64,000 bases of DNA from Rachycentron canadum (lineage: Eukaryota > Chordata > Actinopteri > Carangiformes > Rachycentridae), in NCBI GenBank assembly GCA_038496675.1, contig CM076661.1:12924814-12988813 (forward strand), given 5' to 3'. Positions within the stretch are counted from its first letter, which is position 1, and every line of letters starts with the position of its first letter. Below are positions 10,901-23,552 of this stretch, in pieces. A program made the position numbers and the translations under genes. A model generated the notes under the pieces. That model was not told the origin of the DNA, searched no databases, and saw only the letters and a program-made list of their open reading frames with translations.

Positions 10901-13900
10901 GGTCTTCAGGCACAGAATGAGACACTACAAGTCCAGAATGAGAGCCTGCAAGCCCAGATTTCTTCACAGGTATATGGGTCAACCTCAGTTACCAAATGTT
11001 TAGGCAGAATAAGTTGCCCACATAATTAACTCTGTGGAGACTAATGCAATGTTTTCTTCCCCATCAGGCCACCCATGTTTCCCACATTGAGGAGCTACAG
11101 AAGCTGTAAGAAATTATTATTTTCAGATACAGTGATTGAATTTATTTCAGATGCCCTTTTTTCATGTGGTCTTTCAAAACTGCTTCTGCTCTGTCCAGAC
11201 TGGCTGAAAAGGAGTTACAGAGGAAGAGCTTGGAGGATTCTCTAAATGCCGAGAGGAGCAGTGGGGCCAGTAGAGAAACTAACATGCAGGTATAGTCACA
11301 AGAGCATTTCATCTACAGCTTCTTATACTAACATTGCATTGGTTCATTAGTCTGCTGGAATTTGGTTATATGCTCCAGGCCTTTCAGTGTTGAGTGGGAA
11401 TATAGATTGAAACCATGTGCACCTCCCTGATGGAAAGAGGGCATGTTGGTGCACATTAACAGATGGCAAATCAATATTGTTTGTTGCACAGTTTTCTAAA
11501 CATAAGGCAGAATTGTCATCATTCAAACAATTTCACAGTCTGTCAGGCTTTTGGTATAATAAATGTTGACTCTTGCCTCTATCTTCTTCCTTCCACAGGC
11601 CTTACACAATGAGAACATATCACTGAAGGCAGAGGTTCAGAATCTGCAGGCACAGATTTCTGATCAGGTTAGCTCAGACCCTTGACTACACATGTCTATA
11701 TACTAGTTTTTTCCCCCTATTTTACACCCTTTCTGTCTATTTGTTTTGACCCTTCCCATTCAGACTGCCTCCCAACTGGCTTTGGACCAGTTCCAGAAGA
11801 GGTGTGTATAAAAACCGGAGCATATTTTGAACATACTAGCTGATCAGTTTTGTTACTCCATGTCCATTAAATAATAATAACCTTTATGAAACATTGCCTC
11901 CTATCCAGTGTCCGAGAGAAGGAGGAGAACATGAGAACCGTAGAGGGCCTGCTTGAGAAAGGGCTAATCGAAGTGGCCAACAAGGAGGAAGAACTCAAGG
12001 TATCTATTTTCTCTGGGATGAAAAGGGACAGCCAACAGTTGCAAATTCAAGATGCTGCCTCATGCACAGACCTGCATTCAACTAACATCAGCATCATTTA
12101 AATGACTCTGCATTTTACTGCCTGCCTTGTAATCACAATCCCTAATGAACAAAAGTCTTTAATTTGTTTATTTCCCTGATGTAGGCTGTAAGAGAAGAGA
12201 ACGAGGCACTAAAACAAGAGATAGAGGGACTTAACAGAAAGATGGTAGAGCAGGTAAGTTGGTCCAAAATCTATGGATCTCTTGATTTTTGCACCTTATT
12301 CTGTATTCATTTGTTTTACATTGCCCTTCATCCTAATCACAGGCATCATCAGAATCGATAGTGGAGGAACTCCAGAGCAAGTAAGATCCGTCAATTTGAC
12401 ACAGATTAAAATATCTAAGTTTAGTTTGAGTAACTACTTATTCAGTGGCAGCAGCATTGCCAACTGTCTGAGATGAAAAGGAGCCAATGCAAGTTATAAT
12501 TACATGTTGTGAAACCAAAGGTTACTCTTTTATGTACTATGAGAATATCAAAGCTAATGCCTCCTGGCACTCCACGGGACTCTTGTGAGACACTCTTGAT
12601 GGTTATTCTTTTAACGTCAGATATCTGCTGACGCATATGACTCTAGCGGGTATATATGTAAATATCAACAGATTCTGTTTGAATTTAAATAGTTCGCCAT
12701 AATGAACCATTGTCTCAATGTGCTTTTGTAGGATCCAAGAGAAAGATGTGAAGCTAAAATCAATGGAGGAAAGTCTACAGGCAGCACAAGACAGCAGCTC
12801 CACCAGGGAGAAGACCATTGAGGTGTGGACTGTTATGTATTAATGAAATTTCACATTTCAGGAGACCACAATTACTGTTCTTCGTTTTGTTTGGGTTGTT
12901 TTGTCCTGGTTTGAACTTTTGTCTGAAGCAGTTTTTGTTGTGCAGTCTCTGGAGCAGCAGTTGGCTACCCTGCAGGGAGACATGGAGCGGCTGAGACAGG
13001 AGACACCAGAAGAGCTGACCAGTTCTGGTATCAAGCTCCAAGAACTCCAGACTCAGTGAGTTAACCCAACAGATCACCTTGCAGTCCTCCGGCCTAGCTC
13101 TTAGAAATTGGACTAATGATAAGCAAATCTGACCCTCAGGTTAGTGGCAAAGGACCAGGAGATCCAGATGCTGCAGGCTGAACTGGAGGCACGGACTAAG
13201 GAGATGAGTGAAAAGATGGAGGAGGCACACCAACAGGTGAGGCAGTGTTTCAAAAGACTGCTCACTACAAAGTCTAAGAGTGACACATCTTATGACTTTT
13301 CCCAGCCAAGTAAACATAAAACAGATTTAGATTGAGGAAAGACTAAAAGATTTTGCTGATGCTTCAATTAATTCTAAATTTTGTCTTACAAGACAAAATT
13401 CTCATTCAATCCTAAATTTAATTGTGTGTGTGGGTTTTTTCCCCCTCCTCAAATAGCTGTCGCACACAGCAGTGCCAAGCACAGAGCTTCTTACAGCGTG
13501 AGTAATATGGTTTACCATATCATGAGATACAATGTGTTTTTCACACACATTTTTACTTTAAATCTCACTTAGCTACATAATTATGTTCACAACAAGTCGT
13601 CGTATTGTCTTCTGTCAGGTTGTCAGAGAAGGAGAAGCAGGTCTCAGATCTGCAGGGTGAGCTGGCTGAGCTGAGGGACTCCCTGGAGCTTCATAGGAAG
13701 AAGAACAATGTAGGTTTCCTACAGCGATGACCTGAACTATATAATACAAGTGACTGCTCTGGTCAAGCCCCGTGAGACATCATCCTTCCTTTGTGTGGTA
13801 CCCTACAACACACCCTCCAAAGACCTTACACTGGAGTTAAACACTACATACATCCATACTCCCTGTTGTCCACTGCCATTTAGTCTCTTATGTTTTGCTT

Positions 13901-16900
13901 TGTGTCCTTTTTAAACAAATAGTTTAAAATCGAAAAGAGAGATTTCTTAGGTTGTGTTTGCTGCATGATTTTACACATCAGTACTGATGTCTGTTTTGAT
14001 TTGGATTGCTTAAGCTGAGCATTGCATAACAGGGCTTCCAGCCTACTCTTGTTATGCTTGCCGTTGGCCATGACTGTTTCAGCAAGCTTGTCTGTGCTTG
14101 TGAGTGATTCAGAGCATTAGAAACTCGCCTACCTTTTATTTTTGAAAGAGGGATAATTGATTTGAAAAGCTTATTTATGTGGACTTTGTTTTTTCATTTT
14201 TATATATTATGTATGTCTTTAGCCAACGTTAATTTGAATAGCGAGTACTCACAGAACATTGTTGCTATACATATCTTGCGTACTGTGCATGTTGATTTTA
14301 CCCACACGAGGTGTGAGACGGGGAGTCTGGAGGCGATCTGCTCATACTTATTTTTAGCGATTGGAGTATGGCTGAAAAGCAGAAGAGTGTAGTCATTTTG
14401 AAATGAGAAATGCGTTCGGTTTGTTGTGTTACTCTACCAGTCTGTATTTGAGGGTCACTAAATGCATTTTCCCTGAGGCTGAACTGAAAGTAGTATCTCT
14501 CTGGAACTGACCAAAACAGGAGCTTCGGGAGAAAAACTGGAGTGCAATGGAAGCTCTGTCAGCCACCGAATCCATGCTTCAAGGGAAACTCAGCAAAACT
14601 GTCAAGGTTCGACACCCCACCTCAGTCTGTTTCACTTAAGTTCCAATCTGATGCATCCCCCCCAAAAAATGCTGTTTTTGCCATAATTGACCCAGTGAGA
14701 TTTATTTTTCCACCATCATCCAGAACAAAGCTGCATACTCATTTACCTCACTTCCTGCCCCTCCCCTTTGTTTTTTGGCCTCTCAATTGGCTGCGTGCTG
14801 AGCTATTGAACTATGCTACTCCCCTTGGGATTCTCAGACTTCATTAACTTAACAAACAACTTTACTTTTCTTTTTCTTTTTTTAGCTGTTACATGTTTGC
14901 TTGAAAAGTTACATATTTGCTCGAAGCTCTGAAAAATAAAAGATTTCTGGCTGCATTAAGCTCAGGCTGATGCTTGGAAATGAGTGTGCAGTGACCTAGA
15001 AATTATTTCACTAGATATCATTAGATTGAAAATCATGGTAATCATTTTGTAGCTTCCTGTCTTTCTGTCATGTGGCTCATTTCTAGCATGTCTTCCCCAT
15101 TCTGCTTTGTGACATCCATACTGTCAATATCACCAGTTAATCAGTCTATGGAATTCTGTTCAACTCACTTTGATTTCAATCTAGTTCATTCTTTCTAATG
15201 GTTGTATAATCATTCAAAAGTTTTCATGGAAATGCAGCAGTGTCCTAATGTTTCTCAATGCTCTGTATTCACGACTGAAACATCTTTGTTCCAAGTGTAA
15301 CTAAATGTAAACCAAAAACTACAGTATATGTCATTTACCTGCAGATCTCTTCGTGTAGACATAGAGTGGGTTACCGGATAGCTGTTCTATTCAGTTGCCA
15401 TGACGTATTTATATTTTGGTCATCCTCCCCCTAGAGTAGGAAAGGCTACATGCTGAACCATCAGCACCGCAGCTGCTCTTCTGCCATCCGAGTACAGTAG
15501 AAAGCACCTTCTCAGAGCTGAGCCAGGGAGTTCCTTGGCAGCTGTTGTGTACTGTCAGTGCATTCTGGTTGGTTGTATTCAACTCCACACTCGTCTGTCT
15601 CATAGCTGCCTTGTGACACAGTATGTTAATGTGAATAGTGGTTAGAGTGCCAGCTGGCTAGTGCCTGGCATACATTCTCCCTCCAGGCCTCAGAGTGACA
15701 GTGCATGATGCTGGCTTATTGTGGGAGGAGTGATAGCTACCTTTTTATTCACTGAAGAGTTTCAAGGTACTTTGTACAGTTTCATGAAAAGCAGATTGAT
15801 GTACTTGTGGTTCAAGAAGGATTGTAGCAAGTGATATGCTCTGAATCTGAGGTTGCAGACACTTGGCGTAGGTGTGGCCTATTGAAAGATGCTGATGGTT
15901 GCTTAGGCTAATTGGATGTGGGTGCAAGACAGTGTTTATCCTAGTGCCCTACAGTGATCATTTAAAATGTTAAATAAATCACTCCTGTGACATTGATCGG
16001 AGCGGTCTGATGAATGAATTTATGATGGGATTATTTATTTATTTAGAATGAGGAAGAAGGAAAGGAAGTGGTTATATCTGCTCAAATGATCATTGGACCT
16101 TGTCTTCGAAGTGACCAGATTATTTAAACGATCGGTGCTCATTCTTTTCATGGTTTTTTTTTTTTTGTTTGTTTTTTCCACTTTTCCCCCTCCCACCACT
16201 TTGTAGGAGAACCAGACAGCACTGGCAATGACTCAGGCCGAGTGTCGAGATGTTCTGCACAGACTTCTGCCCCATGTGCCTCTGCCCAATGAGCAGGTAT
16301 GGGTAGTATTGTACTTTTACCTGCATGCAAATTGTGTTTGAATATCCTTCTTTACGCCTTCTCTTCCTGTGTGGTAAAGTTTCTCCTTTACTTTCCATCT
16401 CATCTTTTTATTAGAACCATCAGCAGTGGCTCCACAGATTTGAGACGGCAGTGGCTGAAACCTCAGATGCACAGTCTGTCCCTGCAACAGGGGACTCTGA
16501 AGTAAATAAAGTAGAAAAATAAAGTTGAACATTATTGCTTTTTTCAAATAGAGGTTATCAACAAATACTGTTCTCTTACTAGGGACTGGCTGAGAAGCTG
16601 AAAGAAGCCGAAGAAACCCAAAGGATCCTGCAGAAAGACTGTGAGACGTACAAGAAGGTTTTGGCAGAGACGGTGAGGTTTTTTTTTTTTTTTTGTATCT
16701 CTCATGGTTGCAGAGTGCTACTGTATCTTTTGCCAAACTGAGCTGTCATTTCTGGCACATCCACAGGAGGGTATCCTGCAGCGCCTCCAGAGCAGTGTAG
16801 AGCAGGAGGAGTCGCGCTGGAGGGTGAAACTGGAGGTATCGCAGGGAGAGCTTAGAGAGGTATGTGTTCAGGTTTAGCAGGAGGCAACTCCCAGGTCAAA

Positions 16901-19566
16901 TACCAGATCACTGAGGTGATGTATTATTGCACTGTGTGCCCATTTCATTGCACCATTCCTCTTTCTTCTCTTTGTTTAGATGAGCCAGAAAGTCACAGCT
17001 CTGGAGCAGGAGGTGGAGAGACTGACTGATGGAGCAGATATGGAAAATGTTAGTCCTCAAACTAACCCACATTTCTTCTAGCAGTGATTGTACATCAAAA
17101 CACTGCTGCTCTAACTTGTGTTTGTCTTGTGTTTAGCTGAGAAGAGAGAAGCAGCATTTGGAGTCTGAGTTGGAGAGAGCGGAGCGTGAGAGTGCCACCT
17201 ATGTGACAGAGGTCAGAGAGGTGAGCAGAAACTGGACTTGTTCACCCTATGTTGCTTGTGATCCTCAGTCATGCCACAACATTCATCCTCCTGTGGCAAA
17301 AGGAAGAGTTCCATTTTGTGTCAATTAAACATTTATGTTTTGCTGTTTTAATTGTTTTTTGTTTTTGTTTTTTTGCCACATCCTGCACACTGTTTATTTG
17401 GGGTAAATGGAATTCACTCAACACAAACAAGTATTGTTTAACTAAAGCTACACATGGTTCACATTGTCCGCTCTAGCAATGACTTTGTTAGACACTTACC
17501 AGACTTACTTATTAAACAACCCTTGGTAATTTATAGTCATGCACAACAGAATCCTGTGCTTGATTTATTACCACACGGCTCTGCTGAATATTGAGAAAGT
17601 TTCACTTTTTGTAGATGCCTCATGACCTGATCAGCTCATATCACTACATAAACTATGTTCTAGTAGTACTGTCCTGGACTGACTCCCATAGACTCCCATT
17701 AAATGCATCATCTCAAACTTAATTTCAGCTCAAAGATCTGTTGACTGAATTGCAGACCAGACTTGATGGCTCATATACAGAGGCTTTCAGACAGAATGAG
17801 GAGCTGAATTTGGTAAGAGTTGCTCACCCTCTAGAGATAGAGCTCCTTTTTAAACCTATCCCTATTTCACTCAGCAGTGGCTCTGTGCTGACTGCCACAG
17901 GACAGGCTTCCCCATCTTCCGCAAGTGTGGGTCATCATCTATAACCTCTGTAAACATGGAGTCATGTGGAAGTGACACATTGTGACTGTAAAGTAGCAAA
18001 AGATTAGAAGTTGTGGATGATGACTTGCCTTCACACTTTGTGATACTTACAAGACTAACTCTCTTTTTCTCTGCGCCGGCACTCCACCTCACCTCACTGC
18101 CATCTAACAAATGGCTTACTAATTAACTTCTTCTGCAGAGGAAAAAAATAAAATGCTCCATTTGTTCATCATCATCTATAATTTTACTCCACTCCTTGAA
18201 CTGTGCACTGTTACTCCCTCGTGAGCAGTCATACAAAGCTTGCCTTGTTTTGTCTTATTGTCTTTGTCTAGCTATAATGTCACTGGAGCTCTTTTAGTGG
18301 TCCTCATTAAATGTTAGTTGTCAGTTTTTAACGTATGTTGGCTGCATTAGGACCCACAATAGCACTGTCATAAAATACAATTTTTTATTTTTTTATTTTT
18401 TTTAAAGCAATGAAACAATGCATTGACCAATCAGGTGCACACAAGTGTATGTTCCTGGTAGGCTACTTTAAAGGTGGCTCATAAGTTAATCATAATGTTT
18501 ATTGAAATTGTTCAGGAAAAAAATGACTGCAGCGGTGGCAACTTATCAAAGTATTGTAAACCGCTGAGGATTGTCAGAGCAAGATTTGTGTTAAAACACA
18601 AAGGTATTACTCAAAGTGCACTTCCTGCATCATGATTCATCCTCTCACCAGTACCTGTTGCAACATGCCCACAACAACACAGTCCCTTGTTCCCTTTTAC
18701 ACAGTGCTATTTTTGGTTTGATCATGGCCTAAGTGGGATGAGCAAAAACAAATATTGAGCATTTTAACATAGTAGTATTTAATTTAGACAGCGTTAGCCG
18801 GATATATTGTGATAGGTGCTCTTTGTTCACATGCAATGATAAATGATAAATAGGATTCTCAGGTGTCGTTGGGAGGTTAATGTGTGCTGGGCGTGTCTGT
18901 TTTGATTTCAGCTGAAGACCCAGCTCACTGAGACTCTGTCCAAGCTGGAGACAGAAGAGAATGAGAGGCAAAGGGTGGCCGGTGATTTGTACAAGGTAAG
19001 GTATTTATATTTTATTACACTTGGATATGGATCCAATTCCAGGCCACAAAGTTAAAAAATTTAACTTTCTGGTCCTTCCCACAGGCCCAGCAGTCTCTTG
19101 ATCTAATCCAGGGAGAGCTCTCCAAAGTGACAGACAACACCGATGACCTGATAGAGAACAGCAGTCTGTCATCACAGAGAGTTAGTGTCTGGGGCACTTT
19201 TGGTGATATAACATTTGGTAGTCTCTCTTTGCACGTGTAGTTATTAGGTGAGCTCTAAACCAGCCGTTCCTTCTCTGACAGGAGGAGATTGACAGAAAAG
19301 AGAAGATGACTGCAGGGCTGAACCAAACAGTCAGAGAACTGCAGCAGCTGCTACAAGCTGTTAGCCGGCAACTCGCCAAGGGACAGGAAGGGGTAAGGCT
19401 ATCGCTATTGTTCTTACTACCTAATAAACCATAGTATCAAAGTCCTCTATATTCTTCTATATTGCAACAGTGAGTAAAAATGTGGAGTTTGAATGTTGAA
19501 CATTTGTGAATTTTTTTTTTTTTTTTTTCCCCCCAGGAGATTGACAAAGATCTTCCCAAAGTATAG
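7261..19566 (+). CDS. ktn1: Kinectin 1, complete coding region (35 coding exons, 1,287 aa)
   Basis: Integral ER membrane protein known in mammals as a kinesin-binding and translation-factor anchoring rod. Coding exons: 7261-7987, 8118-8276, 8382-8498, 8578-8708, 8825-8932, 9028-9168, 9275-9381, 9571-9715, 10383-10467, 10564-10748, 10880-10969, 11068-11105, 11199-11289, 11599-11667, 11764-11801, 11909-11999, 12185-12253, 12343-12380, 12732-12822, 12946-13055, 13140-13236, 13457-13497, 13619-13709, 14520-14606, 16207-16296, 16415-16501, 16583-16672, 16767-16859, 16980-17048, 17137-17220, 17729-17812, 18912-18995, 19085-19180, 19282-19392, 19537-19566. Phases join throughout and give 3,864 nt with stop. 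The start follows kinectin homology: the ATG is one base inside the exon and FLFFWLFMKETSYDEVLA matches the human N terminus. Human kinectin is about 1,357 aa, so this one is slightly shorter. RRBP1 is a paralogue, but the C-terminal half matches kinectin far better. Confidence 0.95.
7711..7758 (+). repeat. ktn1: GCT trinucleotide repeat inside ktn1 coding sequence
   Basis: Sixteen codons encode eight alanines, one serine and seven alanines. The last seven alanine codons are uninterrupted GCT, a pure trinucleotide run that could vary in length in populations. Confidence 0.85.
8118..8498 (+). CDS. ktn1: ktn1 exons for repeated GKK-KKQK linker units
   Basis: Two consecutive symmetric phase-1 exons (159 and 117 nt). 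Both begin with a Val-Asp pair (VDDQ, VDES) and end in a Lys-rich block (TGKKKNSAKKQKTEP and GSGKKQKNETDK). The preceding exon ends in the same kind of block (SGKKKEKKKQKAEP). Human kinectin shows related GKKK-KKQKTE blocks. These exons can be skipped without shifting the frame. Confidence 0.85.
8578..10748 (+). CDS. ktn1: ktn1 exons for start of coiled coil
   Basis: Coding exons 4-10 of this model (8578-8708, 8825-8932, 9028-9168, 9275-9381, 9571-9715, 10383-10467, 10564-10748), residues 335-635. The first part (ENTEVKLKELLSGL) matches the human ENAEVKFKDFLLSL region; then heptad-type Leu/Glu/Gln/Lys sequence begins and runs to the end of the protein. The 8824/8827 acceptor is a CAGCAG tandem that could add or drop one Gln. 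The donor at 9381 (CAA|GTCGGT) is weak but required to join ESK-NSAEL, equivalent to human ESKQSAEL. Confidence 0.9.
9716..10382 (+). other. ktn1: ktn1 intron (667 bp)
   Basis: GT-AG intron without supported features. Reading frames inside it are stop-rich relative to coding exons. Confidence 0.8.
10880..13709 (+). repeat. ktn1: Tandem exon-triplet repeats of the kinectin rod
   Basis: Residues 636-953 are encoded by a repeating exon pattern. Triplets: 90+38+91 nt (10880-10969, 11068-11105, 11199-11289); 69+38+91 (11599-11667, 11764-11801, 11909-11999); 69+38+91 (12185-12253, 12343-12380, 12732-12822). Then 110+97 (12946-13055, 13140-13236), where the first exon looks like a fused 69+41, and finally 41+91 (13457-13497, 13619-13709). 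The junction phases are always 0, 0, 2, 0. Protein units are alike: a 23-residue segment, a 13-residue segment ending in ELQ-K/Q, then a 30-residue segment beginning with x-x-EKE. This is best explained by past duplication of an exon block; the same repeat structure is hinted at in human kinectin. Confidence 0.85.
13377..13400. repeat. Short palindrome in ktn1 intron
   Basis: Perfect 11-bp arms AATTTTGTCTT and AAGACAAAATT with a 2-bp centre, in the intron before the 41-nt exon. Probably a chance A/T-rich foldback. Confidence 0.7.
13710..14519 (+). other. ktn1: ktn1 intron (810 bp)
   Basis: GT-AG intron between the RKKNN and ELREKNW exons. No additional exon is needed, since the two sides join exactly as in the human protein. 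Nothing else recognised. Confidence 0.8.
14520..19566 (+). CDS. ktn1: ktn1 exons for C-terminal kinesin-binding region and tail
   Basis: Residues 954-1287. Twelve exons, all phase 0 at both ends (84-111 nt, plus one of 69 nt and the short 30-nt terminal one), so each can be spliced in or out without frame loss. Landmarks shared with human kinectin are REKNWSAMEAL, EGILQRLQSSVEQEE, LRREKQHLESELERAERE, YVTEVRELKDLLTELQ, EAFRQNEELNL, ERQRVAGDLYKAQQSLDLIQ and LNQTVRELQQLLQAVSRQL. In mammals the kinesin-interacting segment and alternatively spliced variable domains lie in this C-terminal part. The last exon (19537-19566) encodes EIDKDLPKV and TAG and differs from the human terminus. Confidence 0.9.
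14607..16206 (+). other. ktn1: ktn1 intron (1.6 kb)
   Basis: Longest internal ktn1 intron after intron 1. Contains an imperfect 18-bp tandem pair (14888-14905 and 14908-14925, period 20) and a T-rich tract (16153-16177) near the acceptor. No coding content supported. Confidence 0.75.
17813..18911 (+). other. ktn1: ktn1 intron (1.1 kb)
   Basis: GT-AG intron separating the EELNL and LKTQLTETL exons. Nothing recognised inside beyond A/T-rich runs. Confidence 0.8.
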
Positions 19567-20540
19567 TAAGAGGAGGATAGACCCCCCCACGCAGCCACGC
19601 TGACTGCACTACAGAGACCACCTTTGATCTTTGGTCTCATCACTACCACCATTACACCATACGGTTACATGCAACATCCTCCTCCCTCCCAACCTCTGTC
19701 ACCTCACCTGTACTGTAGGCAGCCTCCAACTCTAGCCAAGGCACTGGCAAACCACTCCCAGACTCACTGTTGGCCACACGGGAGAAAGCAGAGGTTACTG
19801 TTAATTCCAAACACTCCAGACACTGTACCAAAACACACACTACTCCACTCCCACCACATTCCTCAGTTAATTTTTATTCTACACTTAAGAATGACATCCA
19901 GCATAATTTAAACTGTGTGGCAACCATTCCTGTTTAAAACGTATTTTTCAATGAAATCCTTTTTGAATTCTGCAGTAGTTTTTGTTGTTATTTGTCTCAA
20001 GAGGGCAGTGATACAAATTTCCAACTTGACTAAACAAACTTTGGGTTTTCAGTCCTTTTTTTTTTTTCTTAACTTAAAGATATGTATTGTTTAAATGTAC
20101 CATTAGGACCTGCTGAAATACACTATGTTATTGATCTGTTGCCTCATGATAAGAAAACTATTACAACTTGTGCATTCATGAATTCATAGCTCCATGCATA
20201 CCTTGGCTCAGTATTGGGTGGGAGAAGGGAGATCAGTAGGGGTCTCAGCATATCAGATGGGTCACTGAGTGACTGTAACTATGGAGATGCATGGACTACA
20301 ATTTAGTCAAGTCTGTACTGCAACTCCACAGAGAAGGGAGTCTGTGACCCTGGCTGTGGAAGGAAAAGTCCAGGTCAACAGTGTAGAGGTTTTTAAATCC
20401 TACTGCAACTACTCTAGGAATAAGCATCCCATATCTGTAATCAACACCTGCTATATTATTGCTAAGTTCATTAACACTGAAGATTTTGTTCTTTTTGTAA
20501 CAGGTGATGTTAATAAAAGGGATGCTTGATAAATCTGCCC
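19567..20540 (+). other. ktn1: ktn1 3' UTR
   Basis: From the TAG to a probable cleavage site just after AATAAA at 20512-20517, followed by a GT-rich stretch typical of a downstream element. About 970 bp. Confidence 0.6.
20512..20517 (+). terminator. ktn1: Candidate ktn1 poly(A) signal
   Basis: AATAAA with a U/GU-rich stretch starting about 30 bp downstream (GTCCTGTGTTGATTCTTTT). Confidence 0.6.
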
Positions 20541-23500
20541 AGAGTCCTGTGTTGATTCTTTTCCTTTAAATGCACTTCTTTTTACTTGCCACTGTGGGGC
20601 AGCACACAACCTTGGTTTAAAGATCAACTGGCTTCAGCCTTGAAAAGCCTGAAATTACACAGGGTTGTTACAAAGCTTCTGCACGAGCATTTTCAGTAAG
20701 CACATATATACTGCTTGGAAAAATATTCATCTTATTTCTCTGTACTCAACATTCATGATGCATTGGTGTTTTAGGTAAGTGTGTTGCGTGATAGCAGAGG
20801 AACCAACACTGCCGCCTCAATTATGGAACCTTTGGGATGAGATCAGTTTCCTGTGGCTGTGACACACTGTATAATCCCTCAGAATAGACTCTTCTCAGGC
20901 CCTGTATGAGGTGTTATAGTTTTTCCCATCAGTAAGATGTGATGTAAAAGGAAGTGAAAATGTAGAGTATTTGAAATAAGCCAGAGACAACCAAGAACAG
21001 CTCTTCCTTTGGTTATAATGTTGGGGAAAAAATGTGAAATTTGTCTCAATTGTTAAAGAGAATGAAAATGTGTTGTAAGCCATTACAGTACATTAGCATA
21101 TGTATGTGAGGGCAAAGATGTGCTAGAATGTGTTCCTTCATCCTTCATGTTTTTCTGTGTCTTTACCATTAGCAGCTTTCTATTATAATGAAAGATAAAT
21201 ACATGTTTGACTTTTGGTATCTGAACAGAAACCTCTTGCTCTCATCTTTTGCATGTTAAAAGGCCTTTAAAACAACAGGGCTGTTGTGCTGGCTGGGGGT
21301 TGGGGGGGTTAGGTCAGGGGCGTGAGCAACATGGGATCAGCACATTCCTCACATTCTCCCACACTGTCATGCTGCAGTCAGCTGATGGAGATCTGGCTTT
21401 TACCTTCATGGAAACCTCGCAACAAAACAGGCAGCACAGCATCTTCAACATATTCATCACTAACTGGCTCACCCAGGGAGCAGTTTTACCAGCCTGCTAC
21501 TGGAGACTCTTGTACCATCTGATCCACCAGATCCTTCTGAATAAAACTAACAAGCTGTTTGCAGTTCATTCGATCCTGATCTCAAAAACTGACAGAAATA
21601 CTGAAATTTATGATGGGGAACATTGTCTGTCACTTTGACCCATAAAAGGCTCTAAGTTCTTGGAAAAACCTGACACGTCATCCTATGCGTGTAAATGACA
21701 AAGCATTTAAAATTGTGGGAAAAACCTGACTGTCTCATGACTTTCATAGAAAGCCTGATGTTTTAAGTCTGCCAAAGGCTAGTGAGAAAGTCACTAGAGG
21801 CCTTGTCTTTCCTGTCACTATTGCTCACACCGTAAGTCTCAATGGTGGAATGCAATTTAATTAATTGCAATTGGCTTCCACTGTGCATGCTTTTTGCCTG
21901 GTAACATTTGACTCCTCCTAAACATACATTTGCACTCACACTAGGCCAAGCGCAACTTCAGCGAAGCAGCCCACTCCCTGCATCTGCTCTCCATCAGTGT
22001 GGTATGTGCAAGAGAGTCTTTGATCCCCACCCCCCAACTCTACTGTGTGTGTGTTTATACACAAGGGTGAGTCAAACAGACACAGAAAAGACTCTAGTGC
22101 ACTTTAACACAGACAATGCATAGTGGATAAAAGCAAAACGGAAAGAGACAGTGTCACAAAAGAGCAGTAAACATTCATTATACACACAGCTTTCAGGTCA
22201 GGCCAGAGGCCTGTAGTTAAAGGACTAATGCAGCTCAATCCCTTTGCACAAATGCTGAAGAAGCTGGAGTTCACTCCTCTGTACTATTAATGGACAAGTA
22301 TGTGCAGAACCAACAAATGCCAACGATTAATCTGAGTTGTGTTGCTTACAAATGGAAAAATACATCAATGCTGTATCTTATTGTGCTGCAGGGTTTAAGC
22401 TGTAGCACATTAGAGTGGGGATGCAAGTATCTCCATGGACCCCAGTTAGACCCCACTACAGTTTTTTTTTATGTAAGGTGTTATTGCACTTTGAAACTCA
22501 GCACCAGTTCAAACAGCAGGCCATAATTGCTGAGGCAACGGGACCATTGAAGGGGTGTGAAGCAGTGAGGGCACCTCACCTCCAGCCATGTCGATTCCCG
22601 TGAAAACAAGACACAGGTTGTTAAGTGTTGATGAGAAAGCCAGACAAAAGTGAAGAAGTGGCACATTCATCAGAAAGGTGTGAGAACAACTGGATATGTG
22701 GGATATCTGAGGTTAAGTTCTTGACAACCTCACATAAGGTGGACATTTGGTTACATTAGAAAGTCTGTGAGTCATTCCCAATTTAAGTTATCAGTTAAGT
22801 AATTACAAGGCGTTGGTGCTGTTATTATATTGATTCGAGTTACCACAGAAAAAATAAGTGTATGTTTGTTGTGTTGCCACCAACTTTATCCAACAGGACA
22901 AATGAAAACAAGAAGCATGAAGTTGTCAAAATAAGTAATGAAATAAAGTTCTGGGCAGATAAATAGTGATGTAATTGGGTTGCGTAATCAATCACATACA
23001 TTTGCCAACTGCAGTAAAGTCATAATCAAATAAAGCCTTTGAAACGACCCAAGGGGGTCACCAACAAAATGAGCAAATCTGATTTCACCGTGCTTGCACT
23101 CTGCAAATTATCTGAGTCAGGAAATGCACCAGGATGATTATTTTCCCCATTTGTTTCCCACTATTACTGCCCCACCTTCGTTAGGCTCAGTGTATAACTT
23201 TATACACAGTAGTCATTTCCAATATAATATTGTGTTTCTTAAATCTTTTACCAGAAACAGAACGGTTTCCTGTAATCTGAACACGAGTAGTTTTGGTAAG
23301 AACAAAAAAAGGGTGTGTGTCCTTGTCAAATATAGGCGACTGGAAACTTTACAAACATATCAGGAAAAGTATGATCCCTTTAAGAATTCCCAGATTGTAC
23401 TCTTTGTTTACATAACACAAGGTGCGATCCATGGACCATGTGAGGTGATACAGGAAGAGAGTTGTACTCCATGTTCAATAACCGTGTTTCCTTTTGAGTA

Positions 23501-23550
23501 AATTAAGTGAGATATATGTTTATGAGTTACAGTGAATAACTTTAAATAAC
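20541..23550. other. ktn1-peli2 intergenic region
   Basis: About 3 kb without a supported gene. Open frames at 21249-21638 and 23094-23501 have unremarkable composition and match nothing I know. No clear repeat family is visible. Confidence 0.7.
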
Positions 23551-23552
23551 TA

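Noticed and set aside
14600..14615. GGTTCGACACC resembling a tRNA B box
   Set aside because: It overlaps the ktn1 donor at 14606, lacks an A box at the right distance and no cloverleaf can be drawn.
15990..16030. C-box-like TGATGA in a ktn1 intron (possible C/D snoRNA)
   Set aside because: No D box at the right distance and no terminal stem; not supported.
21249..21638. 129-codon open frame between ktn1 and peli2
   Set aside because: Composition is unlike a known protein, a second + frame is open over much of the same stretch, and no homologue is recognised.
23094..23501. 135-codon open frame upstream of peli2
   Set aside because: No domain recognised, A/T-driven composition, no splice or regulatory support.
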